Shown: one piece after another, positions 46,501-55,242 of the stretch
How positions within the stretch are numbered: position 1 is the first letter of the stretch
Layout of the letters: every line of letters starts with the position of its first letter
Assembly: GCA_035647615.1 (NCBI GenBank)
Contig: DASRND010000002.1
Location: 1-64,000, forward strand
Origin: Bacteroidales bacterium
Lineage (GTDB): Bacteria > Bacteroidota > Bacteroidia > Bacteroidales > 4484-276
Direction of reading: 5' to 3'
Length of the DNA: 64,000 bases
Made by a program: the position numbers and the translations under genes
The notes under the pieces: generated by a model
Databases searched by the model: none
Told to the model about the DNA's origin: nothing
The model's input: the letters and a program-made list of their open reading frames with translations, nothing else

Positions 46501-47812
46501 GGCCGCCAAGCCCTGGAAAACGGTCTATAAAAAAGAATTTGGTGAAGACTACAAAAACAATCAGCTCAACTTCGATATGTGGAAACGCATACAGAAGGTG
46601 GATGATGCTGAGATATGGAAAACGCGCAAGCAGCTCAAAAAAGAGCTGATCGAATACATCTGCGATCGTCTGGGTAGCGACATGACCAAACGTCAGGAAA
46701 ATCCAAAGCTGGTGATCAACACCATAGAAGCCATAAAAGACAATGCGCTGACAATAGGGTTTGCCCGCCGTTTTGCAACTTACAAACGCGCCAAGCTTCT
46801 ATTCTCCAATCTGGATCGTTTGGCTCGCCTTGTTAACGCTACCGGACGCCCAATGCTGTTTATCTACGCCGGAAAAGCCCATCCGCGCGATACTATGGGA
46901 CAGGAGCTTATCAAAAGAATTATCGAGATCAGCAAAACGCCCAACTTTATCGGAAAAGTCATTTTTATCGAAAATTACGATATCGATCTGGCGCAAAAAC
47001 TTATCCCCGGTGTCGATATCTGGCTCAATACACCTACCCGACCACTGGAAGCTTCCGGAACGAGTGGAATAAAAGCCGTCATGAATGGCGTAGTCAATTT
47101 CTCGGTACTCGACGGCTGGTGGGCCGAAGGATATCAGCCCAATGCAGGCTTTGCCGTCTCCGAAGCCCGCACCTATGCCAACCAGCAGTTTCAGGACGAA
47201 CTCGACGCCGAAATCATCTACAACCTCTTTGAAGAAGAAATCGTTCCGTTGTATTTCGATGTAAACGAGCAGGGAATTCCCACACGATGGATTCAGCATA
47301 TCAAAAACACCATCTCGGAGATTGCCCCCAACTTTACCATGAAACGAATGCTCGAAGATTATCACACAAAATTTTATGATAAACTCATCGACCGTGCCAA
47401 AACCATGAATCGCGACAACTACAAGCTGGCAGGCGAATATGCCGCCTGGAAGCAGGAAATGACCAACAAATGGCCGCATCTGCGTCTCGAAAAACTAATG
47501 GTACCCGATTCCAGCACACAAGCGCTCACCATCGCGGATGATTTTTCGACAGAAGTCGTCATCTACACCAACGGCATAAAAGCTGAACACCTGGGTGTAG
47601 AAGTGCTCTTTGGCAAAAAATCGGAAGGGAAAATCAGCAAAATACTTTTCAGCAAAGAGATGCCGCTGGTAGAGGTAAAAGACCAAATGGCGCGTTTTGC
47701 TACTGATATTCATGCTTTCAAAGCGGGCACCTACAACTATTCTTTCCGCATCTTCCCGAAGCATGAGCTTATGCCCCACCGTCAGGATTTCTGCCTGCAG
47801 AAGTGGGTGTAG
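43565..47812 (+). CDS. Glycogen synthase (GT3) - alpha-glucan phosphorylase (GT35) fusion
   Basis: A 1415-residue cytoplasmic fusion. Residues ~8-550 are a GT3 (eukaryote-type) glycogen synthase: FETSWEICNMIGGIYTVLSTK at the N-terminus, and the E-x7-E catalytic motif YEPWGYTPLE with E439 and E447. Residues ~568-1405 are an alpha-glucan phosphorylase of the short bacterial type: LQELSRNMWWSWNYKATELF, SMEYGLHQSLKLYSGGLG, GNEGHSAF-like (HSNEGHSAF) and the PLP-binding EASGTSGIKAVMNG with Lys1170. One half builds alpha-1,4-glucan from UDP- or ADP-glucose and the other releases glucose-1-phosphate from it, so opposing steps of glycogen metabolism share a chain. No frameshift or stop is seen at the junction, so it is a real fusion. 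A terminator follows at 47841. Confidence 0.93.
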   Translation: METKELKKPNYIFETSWEICNMIGGIYTVLSTKAPLLQHEYGDHYITIGPDVWKETRANPDFIEDHELLAEWREAAADEGLHFRVGRWNIPSHPIALLVDFTGLFPEKDIIFSRLWEKYKVDSISGGWDYAEPAMFGYAVGRVIENFYKYNLSFSDRVVAHFHEWMTGTGVLYLNEFVPQVATIFTTHATTIGRAISGNGLPLYGKMDQYNGEDMARRFGMISRFSLEQKTAQNADAFTVVSNTTAREADKLLKKAVDVVTPNGFSKSMILDEKPATEKREKARAKLFQVADALFNQKVPRDTFITLTSGRYEFRNKGINLFIEAIGQLAQQHPDKEILAFVKIPGNQSGPRAELKKRMENPDFDHPTSGELLTHDLYEIDQDAILKEIKKVGLKNQPGDKVRVIFVPAYLNGHDGIFDLSYYTLLTGCDFTVFPSYYEPWGYTPLESVAFRVPTLTTEQAGFGQWVKSSFKDKHPGVVVANRTDDNDAEMVVQITESILHYAGMDKNQMLAARENAAQVAMAAQWENFIDFYRQAYSIALEKVAGRTKTFPTSIIKGTKKKLTEAPSKDMPIWKRVTIEPSIPEKLKGLQELSRNMWWSWNYKATELFESINPPLWKEFSQNPIALLDTLNIYEWEKLEKNKDFIKRYHETYDKFKKYLDESKNKPSKQIAYFSMEYGLHQSLKLYSGGLGILAGDYLKECSDSNENLVGVGLLYRFGYFQQSISLFGDQVAEYQTQKFSKLPVQKVMDTDGDQLTIKIGLPGRVLFARVWRCDVGRIPLILLDTDFEKNADFDRSITHQLYGGDLENRLKQEILLGVGGIRVLKAMGIEPDIYHSNEGHSAFIGLERLRYLIQAEKLDFNKALEVVRSSTLFTTHTPVPAGHDYFSEDLLRTYFPHYPDRLNISWNDMMNLGKFHPNSPHEMFSMSVLAARLSQEINGVSRIHGRVSKTMFAPLFEGYFPEENQIGYVTNGVHLPTWAAKPWKTVYKKEFGEDYKNNQLNFDMWKRIQKVDDAEIWKTRKQLKKELIEYICDRLGSDMTKRQENPKLVINTIEAIKDNALTIGFARRFATYKRAKLLFSNLDRLARLVNATGRPMLFIYAGKAHPRDTMGQELIKRIIEISKTPNFIGKVIFIENYDIDLAQKLIPGVDIWLNTPTRPLEASGTSGIKAVMNGVVNFSVLDGWWAEGYQPNAGFAVSEARTYANQQFQDELDAEIIYNLFEEEIVPLYFDVNEQGIPTRWIQHIKNTISEIAPNFTMKRMLEDYHTKFYDKLIDRAKTMNRDNYKLAGEYAAWKQEMTNKWPHLRLEKLMVPDSSTQALTIADDFSTEVVIYTNGIKAEHLGVEVLFGKKSEGKISKILFSKEMPLVEVKDQMARFATDIHAFKAGTYNYSFRIFPKHELMPHRQDFCLQKWV

Positions 47813-47840
47813 AGAAATAGTTTTTTATCAATAACCAATA

Positions 47841-47873
47841 AAAGATGCCGGAATGTTTTTCCGGCATCTTTTG
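47841..47873 (+). terminator. Intrinsic terminator after GT3-GT35 gene
   Basis: AAAGATGCCGGAA and TTCCGGCATCTTTT form a perfect 12-bp stem with a short loop, 29 bp after the stop. Confidence 0.88.
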
Positions 47874-47973
47874 CTTTCTGAATATCATTGACGAAAATTT
47901 GTCATTTAATCATAAGGGGTTACCACACAAAACGCCATCCGATTCTCTCACTTTCGGAAAGTCATTTATCTGC

Positions 47974-47981
47974 TATCTTTG
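47974..47981 (+). promoter_or_regulatory. -7 element for PASTA gene operon
   Basis: TATCTTTG, 113 bp upstream of the ATG at 48094. Confidence 0.4.
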
Positions 47982-48093
47982 CCCTGCTGCAACTGCAATA
48001 AAAACAAGCATTAGCAGTTATTATTTTTTAAAAATTAGTGTCTTTTATTCATAAAGAAAAGGATATGACGGCTCCTGGTCATCAAAAGAATGT

Positions 48094-48945
48094 ATGCGGA
48101 TAACAACGTTTTTGAAAAGCAAAATTTTTCTTAAAAATCTGGCCATAGCTGTGGTAGCTTTGGCGCTGCTGCTGTGGATTGCCATGATGAGCATCAATTT
48201 ATACACACGTCACGGTGAGAATATCCGGGTACCGATGTTTACCGGCTTACATGCCGCACAGCTTGCAGAGCATAATCAGGCCAACGATTTTGAATTTATC
48301 ATCGTCGACTCCATTTACGACGACAAATATCACAAAGGAGAAGTTGTGCTGCAAAATCCCTATCCCGGCGCCACCGTAAAACGTGGACGCAAAATTTATG
48401 TCACGATCGTTGCCAGCGCTCCCGAAATGGTGAAGATGCCCAACCTTAGGGATTTGTCGCTGCGCCAGGCCGTAAACCAACTCAAGATTGCCGGTTTGCA
48501 GGCAGGCACCCTCACCTATGAAATCAACTTTGCCCGTAACGCCGTGCTGGATCAGCAGCTCAACGACACCACCGTCGTCCCCGGCACCGAGGTGATGAAA
48601 GGCACACACATCGACCTGACGCTGGGCACCGGCCTGAACAATGAAAAAACCATCGTGCCGTTTTTACTTGGTATGACTTTGCAGCAAGCATCCGAGGCTA
48701 TCCTCAACGCTTCGCTTAATATGGGTAGAATAAAATATTTTGACGGCAGCAGCAACGATCCCATGCGTGTTTATGCGCAACATCCCGACTGGCGGGAAAC
48801 GGAATGGGTTGATATGGGCACACCGATGGAGCTGTGGCTGCGCTCAGATGAATTTTACGATTTCGATTCGCTTGTGCAATCGATAAATGATCCTCCAGAA
48901 GAAATCGACGAAATCATTAATCAAGAGGAAGAACCAACAGAATGA
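48094..48945 (+). CDS. Membrane-anchored PASTA domain protein
   Basis: A 283-residue protein. One N-terminal membrane helix (about residues 13-35, AVVALALLLWIAMMSI) is followed by three PASTA domains (about 45-112, 115-185 and 188-255), each with the family 'DS..... KG.V..Q.P.PG..VK.G..I' layout, and an acidic tail. In Bacteroidota such kinase-less PASTA proteins face the periplasm and may sense or bind peptidoglycan-like ligands. The stop overlaps the next start in ATGA, so it is translationally coupled to the T9SS cargo gene. A RluD-like gene follows; the PASTA-rluD association is recurrent in this phylum. Confidence 0.9.
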   Translation: MRITTFLKSKIFLKNLAIAVVALALLLWIAMMSINLYTRHGENIRVPMFTGLHAAQLAEHNQANDFEFIIVDSIYDDKYHKGEVVLQNPYPGATVKRGRKIYVTIVASAPEMVKMPNLRDLSLRQAVNQLKIAGLQAGTLTYEINFARNAVLDQQLNDTTVVPGTEVMKGTHIDLTLGTGLNNEKTIVPFLLGMTLQQASEAILNASLNMGRIKYFDGSSNDPMRVYAQHPDWRETEWVDMGTPMELWLRSDEFYDFDSLVQSINDPPEEIDEIINQEEEPTE

Positions 48946-51101
48946 AGTATTTTTTTATTTCGATATTAATATGTCTTTTAGCGGTTAATCTGCCGGCACA
49001 GGAAATCCTGACAGGATTACCTGTTAATCCTATCATAAAGCAGGCACCACCGCAACAACAAAAGGCTTTTGAACAAAACTTTTTGAAATCTTCCAAACTG
49101 GAAATTCCACAACCTGTGACGCTGCCATTTTTCGACGACTTCAAGCAGCCGGGCATTTTTCCGGACACCGCACGGTGGATGAACAATGACGTCTATATCA
49201 ACAGCGACTTCGCCTTGTTTCCTCCTTCGTGGGGTGCAGCCACCTTCGATGCCATCGACAGCAAGGGCAACATTTATGGCAACGCCAATCCATTGCAATT
49301 CAAAGCTGACCAACTCATCTCCCGCCCCATCCGACTCGACTCTATTTTTTCGCCATCGAAAAAAGCTCTTTCACCGGCCGATTCGATTTATCTGAGTTTT
49401 TATTACCAGCCTGAAGGAATTGGTAACGATCCGCAGCCTCAGGATTCGCTGGTGCTCCACTTTGGCTACTATACCGGCAACACCGCCTACAGTCGTATAG
49501 ATTCTATTACGGTTCCAATGGATATTTATAATGTCGACACCATCTTTCCCGGCGACACTTTGTTTTCGCCGTGCGACTTTTCCTGGGGAACACGCATCCT
49601 CGACACACTCTTTCGTGGCGACATGGTGACGCTGCCATGCGATTCGGTATTTATTCCGGAAACTCGCTGGCAGCCGGTTTGGGGGGTTCCGGGCTCTACG
49701 CTTGAGGAGTTCCGTGCCGCAAACGATTCGCAATATTTCAAACAGGTTTTTATCCCAATCATCGATTCGATATGGTTTAGAAACGACTTTCAGTTCAGAC
49801 TGATGAACTACGCCAGCATTGCCAGCGACAACCTGCAGAGCTGGCAGAGCAACTGCGACTACTGGAATGTTGATTATATCGTGCTGGATCGCAACCGCCG
49901 CCGCCTCGACACCACGCACCGTGATGTTACCTTTTCGCAGCGGGCACCTTCATTTCTCAAAGAGTTTCAAAGAATGCCTTTTTATCAATACAGCAATGAT
50001 CCGGGGGAAGCCATGAAAACTGTTTTTGAAATGTATGTCAGTAACCTCGACAACGGTAACCAGACAGTGAAATACATGTACGAAGTTTTTAATGATTTGG
50101 GACAACTCGAATTTGACAAAGATCAAGGCAGCGGCGACTTGCAGCCTTTCAATATTAGCGGCTTTTCTAACTACGCCAACTTCGCCTACCCACCGGTTAA
50201 CGGTGTTTATCCGCCTTTCGGCAATCGCGACAGTATCTATTTCGACATCCGGCACTACCTGCAGGGCGACCTTGTACTCGGACTTGGCGACACGATGACT
50301 TTTCGCCAGAAGTTTTATAACTACTACGCTTACGACGATGGTACCGCCGAATTTGGCTATGGACTTACCCCTGCCGGTTCACAGCTCGCCTACCAGTTTC
50401 AGCTAAACCGGCGCGACACATTGCGTGCTATCGATTTTTATTTTAATAAAACACTGAGTGGTTCCAACCAGCAGTTTTTCACTTTGACGGTATGGAACGA
50501 CCTGAATGGCAAGCCCGGCGACATCATCTACGCCAAAGAGCGACGTAAGCCACAATTTAGCGACAGCCTCTATCAATTTTACCGGGTCCCTCTGGATGAG
50601 CCGCTGCCGGTGCAAGGGACCATTTATGTGGGATGGATTCAAAACACAACGCACAATCTCAACGTAGGATTTGATGCTAATAACGACGTGAGCCACCGCA
50701 TTTTTTACAACACCACCGGAACCTGGACCCGCTCCAGCTACAAGGGAGCGCTGATGATACGGCCTGTGCTTGGAAAATCTCCCGCCACCCAACCAGACAG
50801 CAAATCATCACCCATCGAACTCTTTCGCCTCACCCCTAACCCAAGCTACGACGGACAAATCAGCTTTAAATTCCTGAACTACCCCAACCAAACCAGTGAA
50901 CCTGGATTTGTCTCACCACAGGAAGATGAGCTTTCGCGGATAAAGGTGCTGGTGTACAATCTGATGGGGCAGCGTGTGTACGACGGGCAATACCAACCCA
51001 CAATCAATCTCTCTCATTTGTACAACGGAATTTATATCGTACGACTAATCGATCCTGTAAAAGGACGCGACATGTCGGAAAAGTTGCAGATTCTTAGATA
51101 G
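48942..51101 (+). CDS. Secreted protein with T9SS type A C-terminal sorting domain
   Basis: A 719-residue protein with a signal peptide (MKYFFISILICLLAVNLPAQ), a long beta-rich body of unassigned function, and a C-terminal type A sorting domain over the last ~75 residues (FRLTPNPSYDGQISF..., VYNLMGQRVYDGQ, LYNGIYIVRL). Such domains direct passage through SprA and are cleaved or anchored by the PorU system. The body contains repeated 'DTLFPGDTLFSPCDFSWG' type strands; I do not recognise an enzyme motif. The start overlaps the PASTA stop by 4 nt. Confidence 0.88.
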   Translation: MKYFFISILICLLAVNLPAQEILTGLPVNPIIKQAPPQQQKAFEQNFLKSSKLEIPQPVTLPFFDDFKQPGIFPDTARWMNNDVYINSDFALFPPSWGAATFDAIDSKGNIYGNANPLQFKADQLISRPIRLDSIFSPSKKALSPADSIYLSFYYQPEGIGNDPQPQDSLVLHFGYYTGNTAYSRIDSITVPMDIYNVDTIFPGDTLFSPCDFSWGTRILDTLFRGDMVTLPCDSVFIPETRWQPVWGVPGSTLEEFRAANDSQYFKQVFIPIIDSIWFRNDFQFRLMNYASIASDNLQSWQSNCDYWNVDYIVLDRNRRRLDTTHRDVTFSQRAPSFLKEFQRMPFYQYSNDPGEAMKTVFEMYVSNLDNGNQTVKYMYEVFNDLGQLEFDKDQGSGDLQPFNISGFSNYANFAYPPVNGVYPPFGNRDSIYFDIRHYLQGDLVLGLGDTMTFRQKFYNYYAYDDGTAEFGYGLTPAGSQLAYQFQLNRRDTLRAIDFYFNKTLSGSNQQFFTLTVWNDLNGKPGDIIYAKERRKPQFSDSLYQFYRVPLDEPLPVQGTIYVGWIQNTTHNLNVGFDANNDVSHRIFYNTTGTWTRSSYKGALMIRPVLGKSPATQPDSKSSPIELFRLTPNPSYDGQISFKFLNYPNQTSEPGFVSPQEDELSRIKVLVYNLMGQRVYDGQYQPTINLSHLYNGIYIVRLIDPVKGRDMSEKLQILR

Positions 51102-51233
51102 AATTTCCTGATTGCAAATGGTATGAAGATCTAAATCATACAATGCAAATAAAATCCCCATGCTGAACAAGTGGGTTAAAGGGTAAATCTATTCGATAAA
51201 AGATTTTAATTCTAAAACAGATACTACATAATT

Positions 51234-52274
51234 ATGCGCGACATTACCCCCGCCTCCGACGCCGAACAGGAAGATCAGGAAGAACTTTTTGAGCATTATC
51301 GAATCGTTTCCGACCCGGGGCAAGGCGCTATGCGGCTGGATAAATTCCTCTTTAACCGCCTGGAAAACATCTCGCGCAACAAAATTCAGAACGCCGCCAG
51401 AGCCGGCAATATCCTGGTAAACGACCTACCACAAAAACCCAATTATAAAATTCGTCCTAACGACGTAATCAGTATCGTGTTGCCACAGCCGGTGCAGGAC
51501 TTTGAGCTTATCGCCGAAGATATTCCCATCGAAATTGTATATGAAGACGCCGACGTGCTGGTGGTAAACAAAGCTGCCGGCATGGTGGTGCATCCCGGTC
51601 ACGGCAACTACACCGGCACCCTGCTCAATGCGCTGGCATATTATTTCAAAGATCAGCCCGACGTGTTGCCGGCGCTGGTGCATCGCATCGACAAAGATAC
51701 TTCCGGGCTGCTACTGGTAGGAAAAAATGAGCTGGCGCAAACGATCCTGGGCAAACAGTTTTTCGATCACGACATCCACCGCGAATATCTGGCGCTGGTG
51801 TGGGGCGATTTTGATGAAGACCAGGGAACCATCACCGGCAATATCGGTCGAAACCCCGACAACCGCCTGCAAATGTTTGTTTTTGACGACGAAACTCAAG
51901 GGAAGCCGGCCATCACGCATTACCAGGTGATAGAGCGCTTTGGTTACGTCACCTTGCTGAGCTGCCGATTAGAGACAGGCCGCACGCACCAGATCAGAGC
52001 GCACATGAGATATATAGGCCACCCAATCTTTAATGACGAACGCTATGGCGGCGACAAAATTCTGAAAGGAACCACCTTTACAAAGTACAAACAGTTTGTC
52101 GAAAACTGCCGCCAGATGCTGCCTCGACAAGCACTGCACGCACATTCGTTGGGATTTGAACACCCAATCTCCCTCCGCATGATGCATTTCGAATCTGATT
52201 TACCGACCGACATGCAGCAAACCATCGACAAATGGCGCCATTATGCGAAGCACATGGCGGAGGAAAGGGATTAA
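51234..52274 (+). CDS. rluD: RluD/RluA family pseudouridine synthase
   Basis: A 346-residue protein. The N-terminal S4 RNA-binding domain covers about 30-95 (MRLDKFLFNRLENISRNKIQNA...VNDLPQKPNYKIRPND), and the RluA-type catalytic domain about 105-335. The catalytic Asp lies in HRIDKDTSGLLLVGKN, and GRTHQIRAHMRYIGHPIFND is the conserved late block. RluD pseudouridylates 23S rRNA helix 69; the family also contains RluA/RluC-type specificities that cannot be separated here. It follows the PASTA-T9SS cargo pair by 132 bp. Confidence 0.92.
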   Translation: MRDITPASDAEQEDQEELFEHYRIVSDPGQGAMRLDKFLFNRLENISRNKIQNAARAGNILVNDLPQKPNYKIRPNDVISIVLPQPVQDFELIAEDIPIEIVYEDADVLVVNKAAGMVVHPGHGNYTGTLLNALAYYFKDQPDVLPALVHRIDKDTSGLLLVGKNELAQTILGKQFFDHDIHREYLALVWGDFDEDQGTITGNIGRNPDNRLQMFVFDDETQGKPAITHYQVIERFGYVTLLSCRLETGRTHQIRAHMRYIGHPIFNDERYGGDKILKGTTFTKYKQFVENCRQMLPRQALHAHSLGFEHPISLRMMHFESDLPTDMQQTIDKWRHYAKHMAEERD

Positions 52275-52396
52275 AAGCTTTCTTTCAAATCAATTTCATT
52301 GCGCAAAGCCCTAAACAAAATTACCCAACCTCAAGTAGCCGGTGTAATCAGGGCAAATAAATTTTCAATAAAAAAATTCCTAACCACTGTAAAACA

Positions 52397-52428
52397 AAAA
52401 AGCCCGCTTCTTTTGAAGCAGGCTTTTT
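52397..52428. terminator. Bidirectional terminator between rluD and csp
   Basis: AAAAGCCCGCTTC TTTT GAAGCAGGCTTTTT: a near-perfect stem with a 4-nt loop, serving the convergent rluD (+) and cold shock gene (-). Confidence 0.85.
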
Positions 52429-52453
52429 CTACTTAAAGTATTAAGAAAGACGA

Positions 52454-52645
52454 TTACGCAACTTTAACGTTGATTGCGTTCAATCCTTTTTTACCTTCTG
52501 TAATGTCAAACTCGACAGCGTCGCCTTCCTGAATTTCGTCAACCAGGCCGGTAGCGTGTACAAAGTATTCTTTTTTCGAGTCGTCCTCGACAATAAATCC
52601 AAAACCTTTGGATTCATTGAAAAATTTCACTGTTCCTTTTCTCAT
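52454..52645 (-). CDS. CspA-family cold shock protein
   Basis: A 63-residue single OB-fold protein that binds single-stranded RNA/DNA and melts RNA structure. The two RNA-binding motifs are clear: RNP1 ESKGFGFIVE and RNP2 EYFVHATGL. The end VEFDITEGKKGLNAINVKV is typical. A -7 element with a plausible -33 TTG lies at 52696, leaving a leader of about 45 nt, shorter than the long regulatory leaders of enteric cspA. Confidence 0.95.
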   Translation of the reverse strand: MRKGTVKFFNESKGFGFIVEDDSKKEYFVHATGLVDEIQEGDAVEFDITEGKKGLNAINVKVA

Positions 52646-52695
52646 TGTAATAATTGTAATGTAATGGTAATTGTATTGAATTAATTTATAAACGG

Positions 52696-52703
52696 CAAAA
52701 GTA
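52696..52703 (-). promoter_or_regulatory. Promoter of cold shock gene
   Basis: TACTTTTG on the minus strand, with TTGTTG about 15-18 bp further upstream: the best-matching -33/-7 pair noted in the window. Confidence 0.5.
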
Positions 52704-52940
52704 TATTTTAATTGAATACAACAAGTAGTTATTTTATTTTATTTTTTCGAAAAGTTAGGTATTGACAACAAAAGTTCAAGAATCACCAACTCCAGCCTTC
52801 AGGCTAAGGATAAACGGTGTAAAACAAAAGGACTTTAGCCCAAATATTTATTTACACGACGGATCCAACAACCGGAACATTACCAATCAAAACTCAAAAG
52901 CCTGTGTGGTTTATGACTTCGTGATGTACGATTTGTTTTT
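52704..52940. other. Intergenic gap with no recognised feature
   Basis: This lies between the cold shock promoter and the end of the FemAB-like gene. A 60-codon open frame occurs here, but it has no family likeness and no ribosome-binding context. I see nothing supportable. Confidence 0.4.
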
Positions 52941-54059
52941 TTAATTGATATGAAATCCCTGTCGCTGCATTTCGCAAGCGGTAAGTTGCACATATTCATC
53001 TGCCAATAGCGGATAATCCCAGCATCCAAGCGCATGGAAAACATCTCCACCAAATCCTTTTTTAAACTGATAAAGTCCGTTCATAGGATGCGCCGGATCG
53101 GCGCCGGGCGACACGCCGAACATATCATACTCCGTGCAGCCATGTTTCTGTGCCATTTTTATGGCATACCATTGCAGCGCATAGGTTGGCATCAGGTTGC
53201 GATGCTCCGACGAGGAAGCGCCGTATAAATAGGAACAGCGTCGACCCGACATAACCAGAAACATAGCGGCCAGCGGAATCCCGTTAAATTCGGCTATCAG
53301 CAATTTCACCTTTACTGAATCATTGTCGGGATGCGTAGAAAGTACGGTTTTGAAATAATCGATATCGTTGAGGAAAATGCCGTTGCGACGCGCAGTTTCC
53401 TGATAGAGCTTATTCCAAATCTCTATCTCATCGACACCTGCCGTGCGCACCTGCACGCCTTTACGCGCCGAAAGCCTAATGTTGTAGCGTGTCTTTGGTT
53501 TCATTGCGCCAAGCAACTGATCGGTTTGCTTTTTTAAATTTAGAAAAATGGTATTGCTGGGAAGAATGTTGGAAGGTGCTTTTCGCAGATTCCAGTTTAC
53601 AGTGTTGTAGTTGAGTCGCATCTCCTGAATGCGACTGTCGGGCGTCCCCAGCCAGGCTCCTCTTTCATCAAAAAATGATTCCTCAGTAGCCCAGGGCGAT
53701 TCCCAGAGCAGATCGTAACGAATCATGATGCACGAAACAGGCAAATAAGGCCGCAGACTCTCCGAGAGTTCTTCGAGGAAAGCCCCCTGATTTTCAGCCA
53801 GCGGCTCCAGCTCCGGCCCGTAAGGCACATAAGCATAGGTGTGTTTGCTGTCGATGGGTTGAAGTATCACCAGCAAATCTGAAAGCACTGAGGCAGATGC
53901 AGCGACAGCATCATTTGTTTCATCTTGTGGTAATTTATAATCGAGCGCCAGGGTTTGGTAGCCCATATTTTTCTTTACATCCGACCAATAGGCTGTTTGG
54001 TGTAAAATAGGTGTGTCGAACAGGTATTCGGTATCTTTTTGAAAAACCTCACTAATCAT
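52941..54059 (-). CDS. FemAB-like peptidyltransferase / GNAT acyltransferase
   Basis: A 372-residue protein with tandem GNAT-fold halves of the FemAB/FemX type: an N-terminal region with MIRYDLLWESPW and a second domain with KPKTRYNIRLSARKGV, LIAEFNGIPLAAMFLVMSGRRCSYLYGASS and TEYDMFGVSPG. In Gram-positives FemX enzymes add amino acids from tRNA to lipid II; in Gram-negatives related proteins have largely unknown roles in cell-envelope peptide or polysaccharide modification. No signal peptide, so cytoplasmic. It is monocistronic with a -7 element at 54108. Confidence 0.85.
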   Translation of the reverse strand: MISEVFQKDTEYLFDTPILHQTAYWSDVKKNMGYQTLALDYKLPQDETNDAVAASASVLSDLLVILQPIDSKHTYAYVPYGPELEPLAENQGAFLEELSESLRPYLPVSCIMIRYDLLWESPWATEESFFDERGAWLGTPDSRIQEMRLNYNTVNWNLRKAPSNILPSNTIFLNLKKQTDQLLGAMKPKTRYNIRLSARKGVQVRTAGVDEIEIWNKLYQETARRNGIFLNDIDYFKTVLSTHPDNDSVKVKLLIAEFNGIPLAAMFLVMSGRRCSYLYGASSSEHRNLMPTYALQWYAIKMAQKHGCTEYDMFGVSPGADPAHPMNGLYQFKKGFGGDVFHALGCWDYPLLADEYVQLTACEMQRQGFHIN

Positions 54060-54107
54060 GCTCTTGCCCTTAACTGGTGAAACATTTCATTTCTGTTGTT
54101 AGACAGG

Positions 54108-54115
54108 CAAATATA
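54108..54115 (-). promoter_or_regulatory. -7 element for FemAB-like gene
   Basis: TATATTTG on the minus strand, 49 bp upstream of the start. Confidence 0.45.
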
Positions 54116-54214
54116 GAATTAAGGGCACTATTTCCGGGAATCGCAACATTTTGTAATACGCAGGGCGTGAGACGCAAGGCGCAAAGAGCAAGGCGCGGAG
54201 CCTGCCAACTGAGA

Positions 54215-55171
54215 TTACTTTTCGTCCCAAAGACTGTCGGAGGTGTAAGGCGCACCTTTCATGTACCAAAAGCTTCCGGTGACGTAGCGGAAATGCCGGT
54301 CGAGACGAGCAGTTTTTTCCATCTCATCAGCGGTAAGCTCAAAGTCGATGGCTTTTAGGTTTTCGATGAGGCGCTCTTTGTGCACCGATTTGGGAATAAC
54401 AATAGTGCCACGCGCCACCGCCCAGTTGATGAGCACCTGTGCCGGTGTCATGCCGTGGTTATTGGCCACCTCATTGATAACAGGGTTTTCGAGCAGGCTG
54501 GGTTCGTTGTCGCCTTTCATCGACGGGTGCCGGTCGCGCGAACCAAGCGGCGCATAAGCTGTCAGAAGAATATCGTTATGGTGGCACCATTGGAGCATCT
54601 TTTCCTGTTGCAGGTAGGGATGCAGCTCTATCTGGTTGAGTTCGGGTTTTACGTTGGCCTTGCCGGTAATTATTTTGAGTTTTTCGAGGCTAAAATTGGA
54701 TACGCCAATGTGACGCGCCAGCCCATTTTTCTGAGCCTGCTCCATGCCGCGCCAGGTTTCACTTAGCGGCAGCTCGTCGGGTGCGAAAATATCTTCGCCC
54801 TTGTCGGGAAAAACCACACCATTTTTGAGCGCCACCGGCCAATGGATCAGATAGAGATCGAGATAATCGAGCTGCAGATCGATAAGTGTCGATTTGAGCG
54901 CAGGCAGCACCTGATCGGCACGATGAGCATTGTTCCAAAGTTTGGAAGTGATAAAAAGTTCGTGACGACGCACAATACCTGAGCTAAAAAGATGATCGAG
55001 CGCCAGACCAATTTCGCGTTCGTTGCCGTAGACAGGTGCACAATCGATGTGACGGTAGCCGGCTTTTACAGCATCTATCACTGCCTGATACACGTCGCCA
55101 GGCTCCGACTTCCAGGTGCCAAGTCCCACCATCGGGATGGTGTCGTTGTTTTTGAATACCAGTGTTTTCAT
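54215..55171 (-). CDS. Aldo/keto reductase
   Basis: A 318-residue (beta/alpha)8 NADPH-dependent oxidoreductase. The catalytic tetrad is visible: Asp in YRHIDCAPVYGNE, Tyr in the same block, Lys in ELFITSKLWNN and His in DLYLIHWPV. The cofactor segment VIPKSVHKERLIENL is typical. The sequence resembles AKR1/aldehyde reductase-type and plant-like members that reduce aldehydes and sugars; the substrate cannot be assigned. It lies between the FemAB-like and MATE genes, all on the minus strand, with gaps of 155 and 71 bp. Confidence 0.93.
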   Translation of the reverse strand: MKTLVFKNNDTIPMVGLGTWKSEPGDVYQAVIDAVKAGYRHIDCAPVYGNEREIGLALDHLFSSGIVRRHELFITSKLWNNAHRADQVLPALKSTLIDLQLDYLDLYLIHWPVALKNGVVFPDKGEDIFAPDELPLSETWRGMEQAQKNGLARHIGVSNFSLEKLKIITGKANVKPELNQIELHPYLQQEKMLQWCHHNDILLTAYAPLGSRDRHPSMKGDNEPSLLENPVINEVANNHGMTPAQVLINWAVARGTIVIPKSVHKERLIENLKAIDFELTADEMEKTARLDRHFRYVTGSFWYMKGAPYTSDSLWDEK

Positions 55172-55242
55172 GATGTTTTGTCTTTATTACAAATATGATA
55201 AAGTGAGGTTTTTATTGATACTCCTTTAACACCTGCAACGCC

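Noticed and set aside
43565-47812. Assembly artefact joining two genes
   Set aside because: The linker between the GT3 and phosphorylase halves is continuous, in frame and of normal composition, and such fusions are known in this phylum.
52762-52944. 60-codon plus-strand frame after the cold shock promoter
   Set aside because: No recognisable motif, no ribosome-binding or promoter context, and it runs into the FemAB-like gene end.
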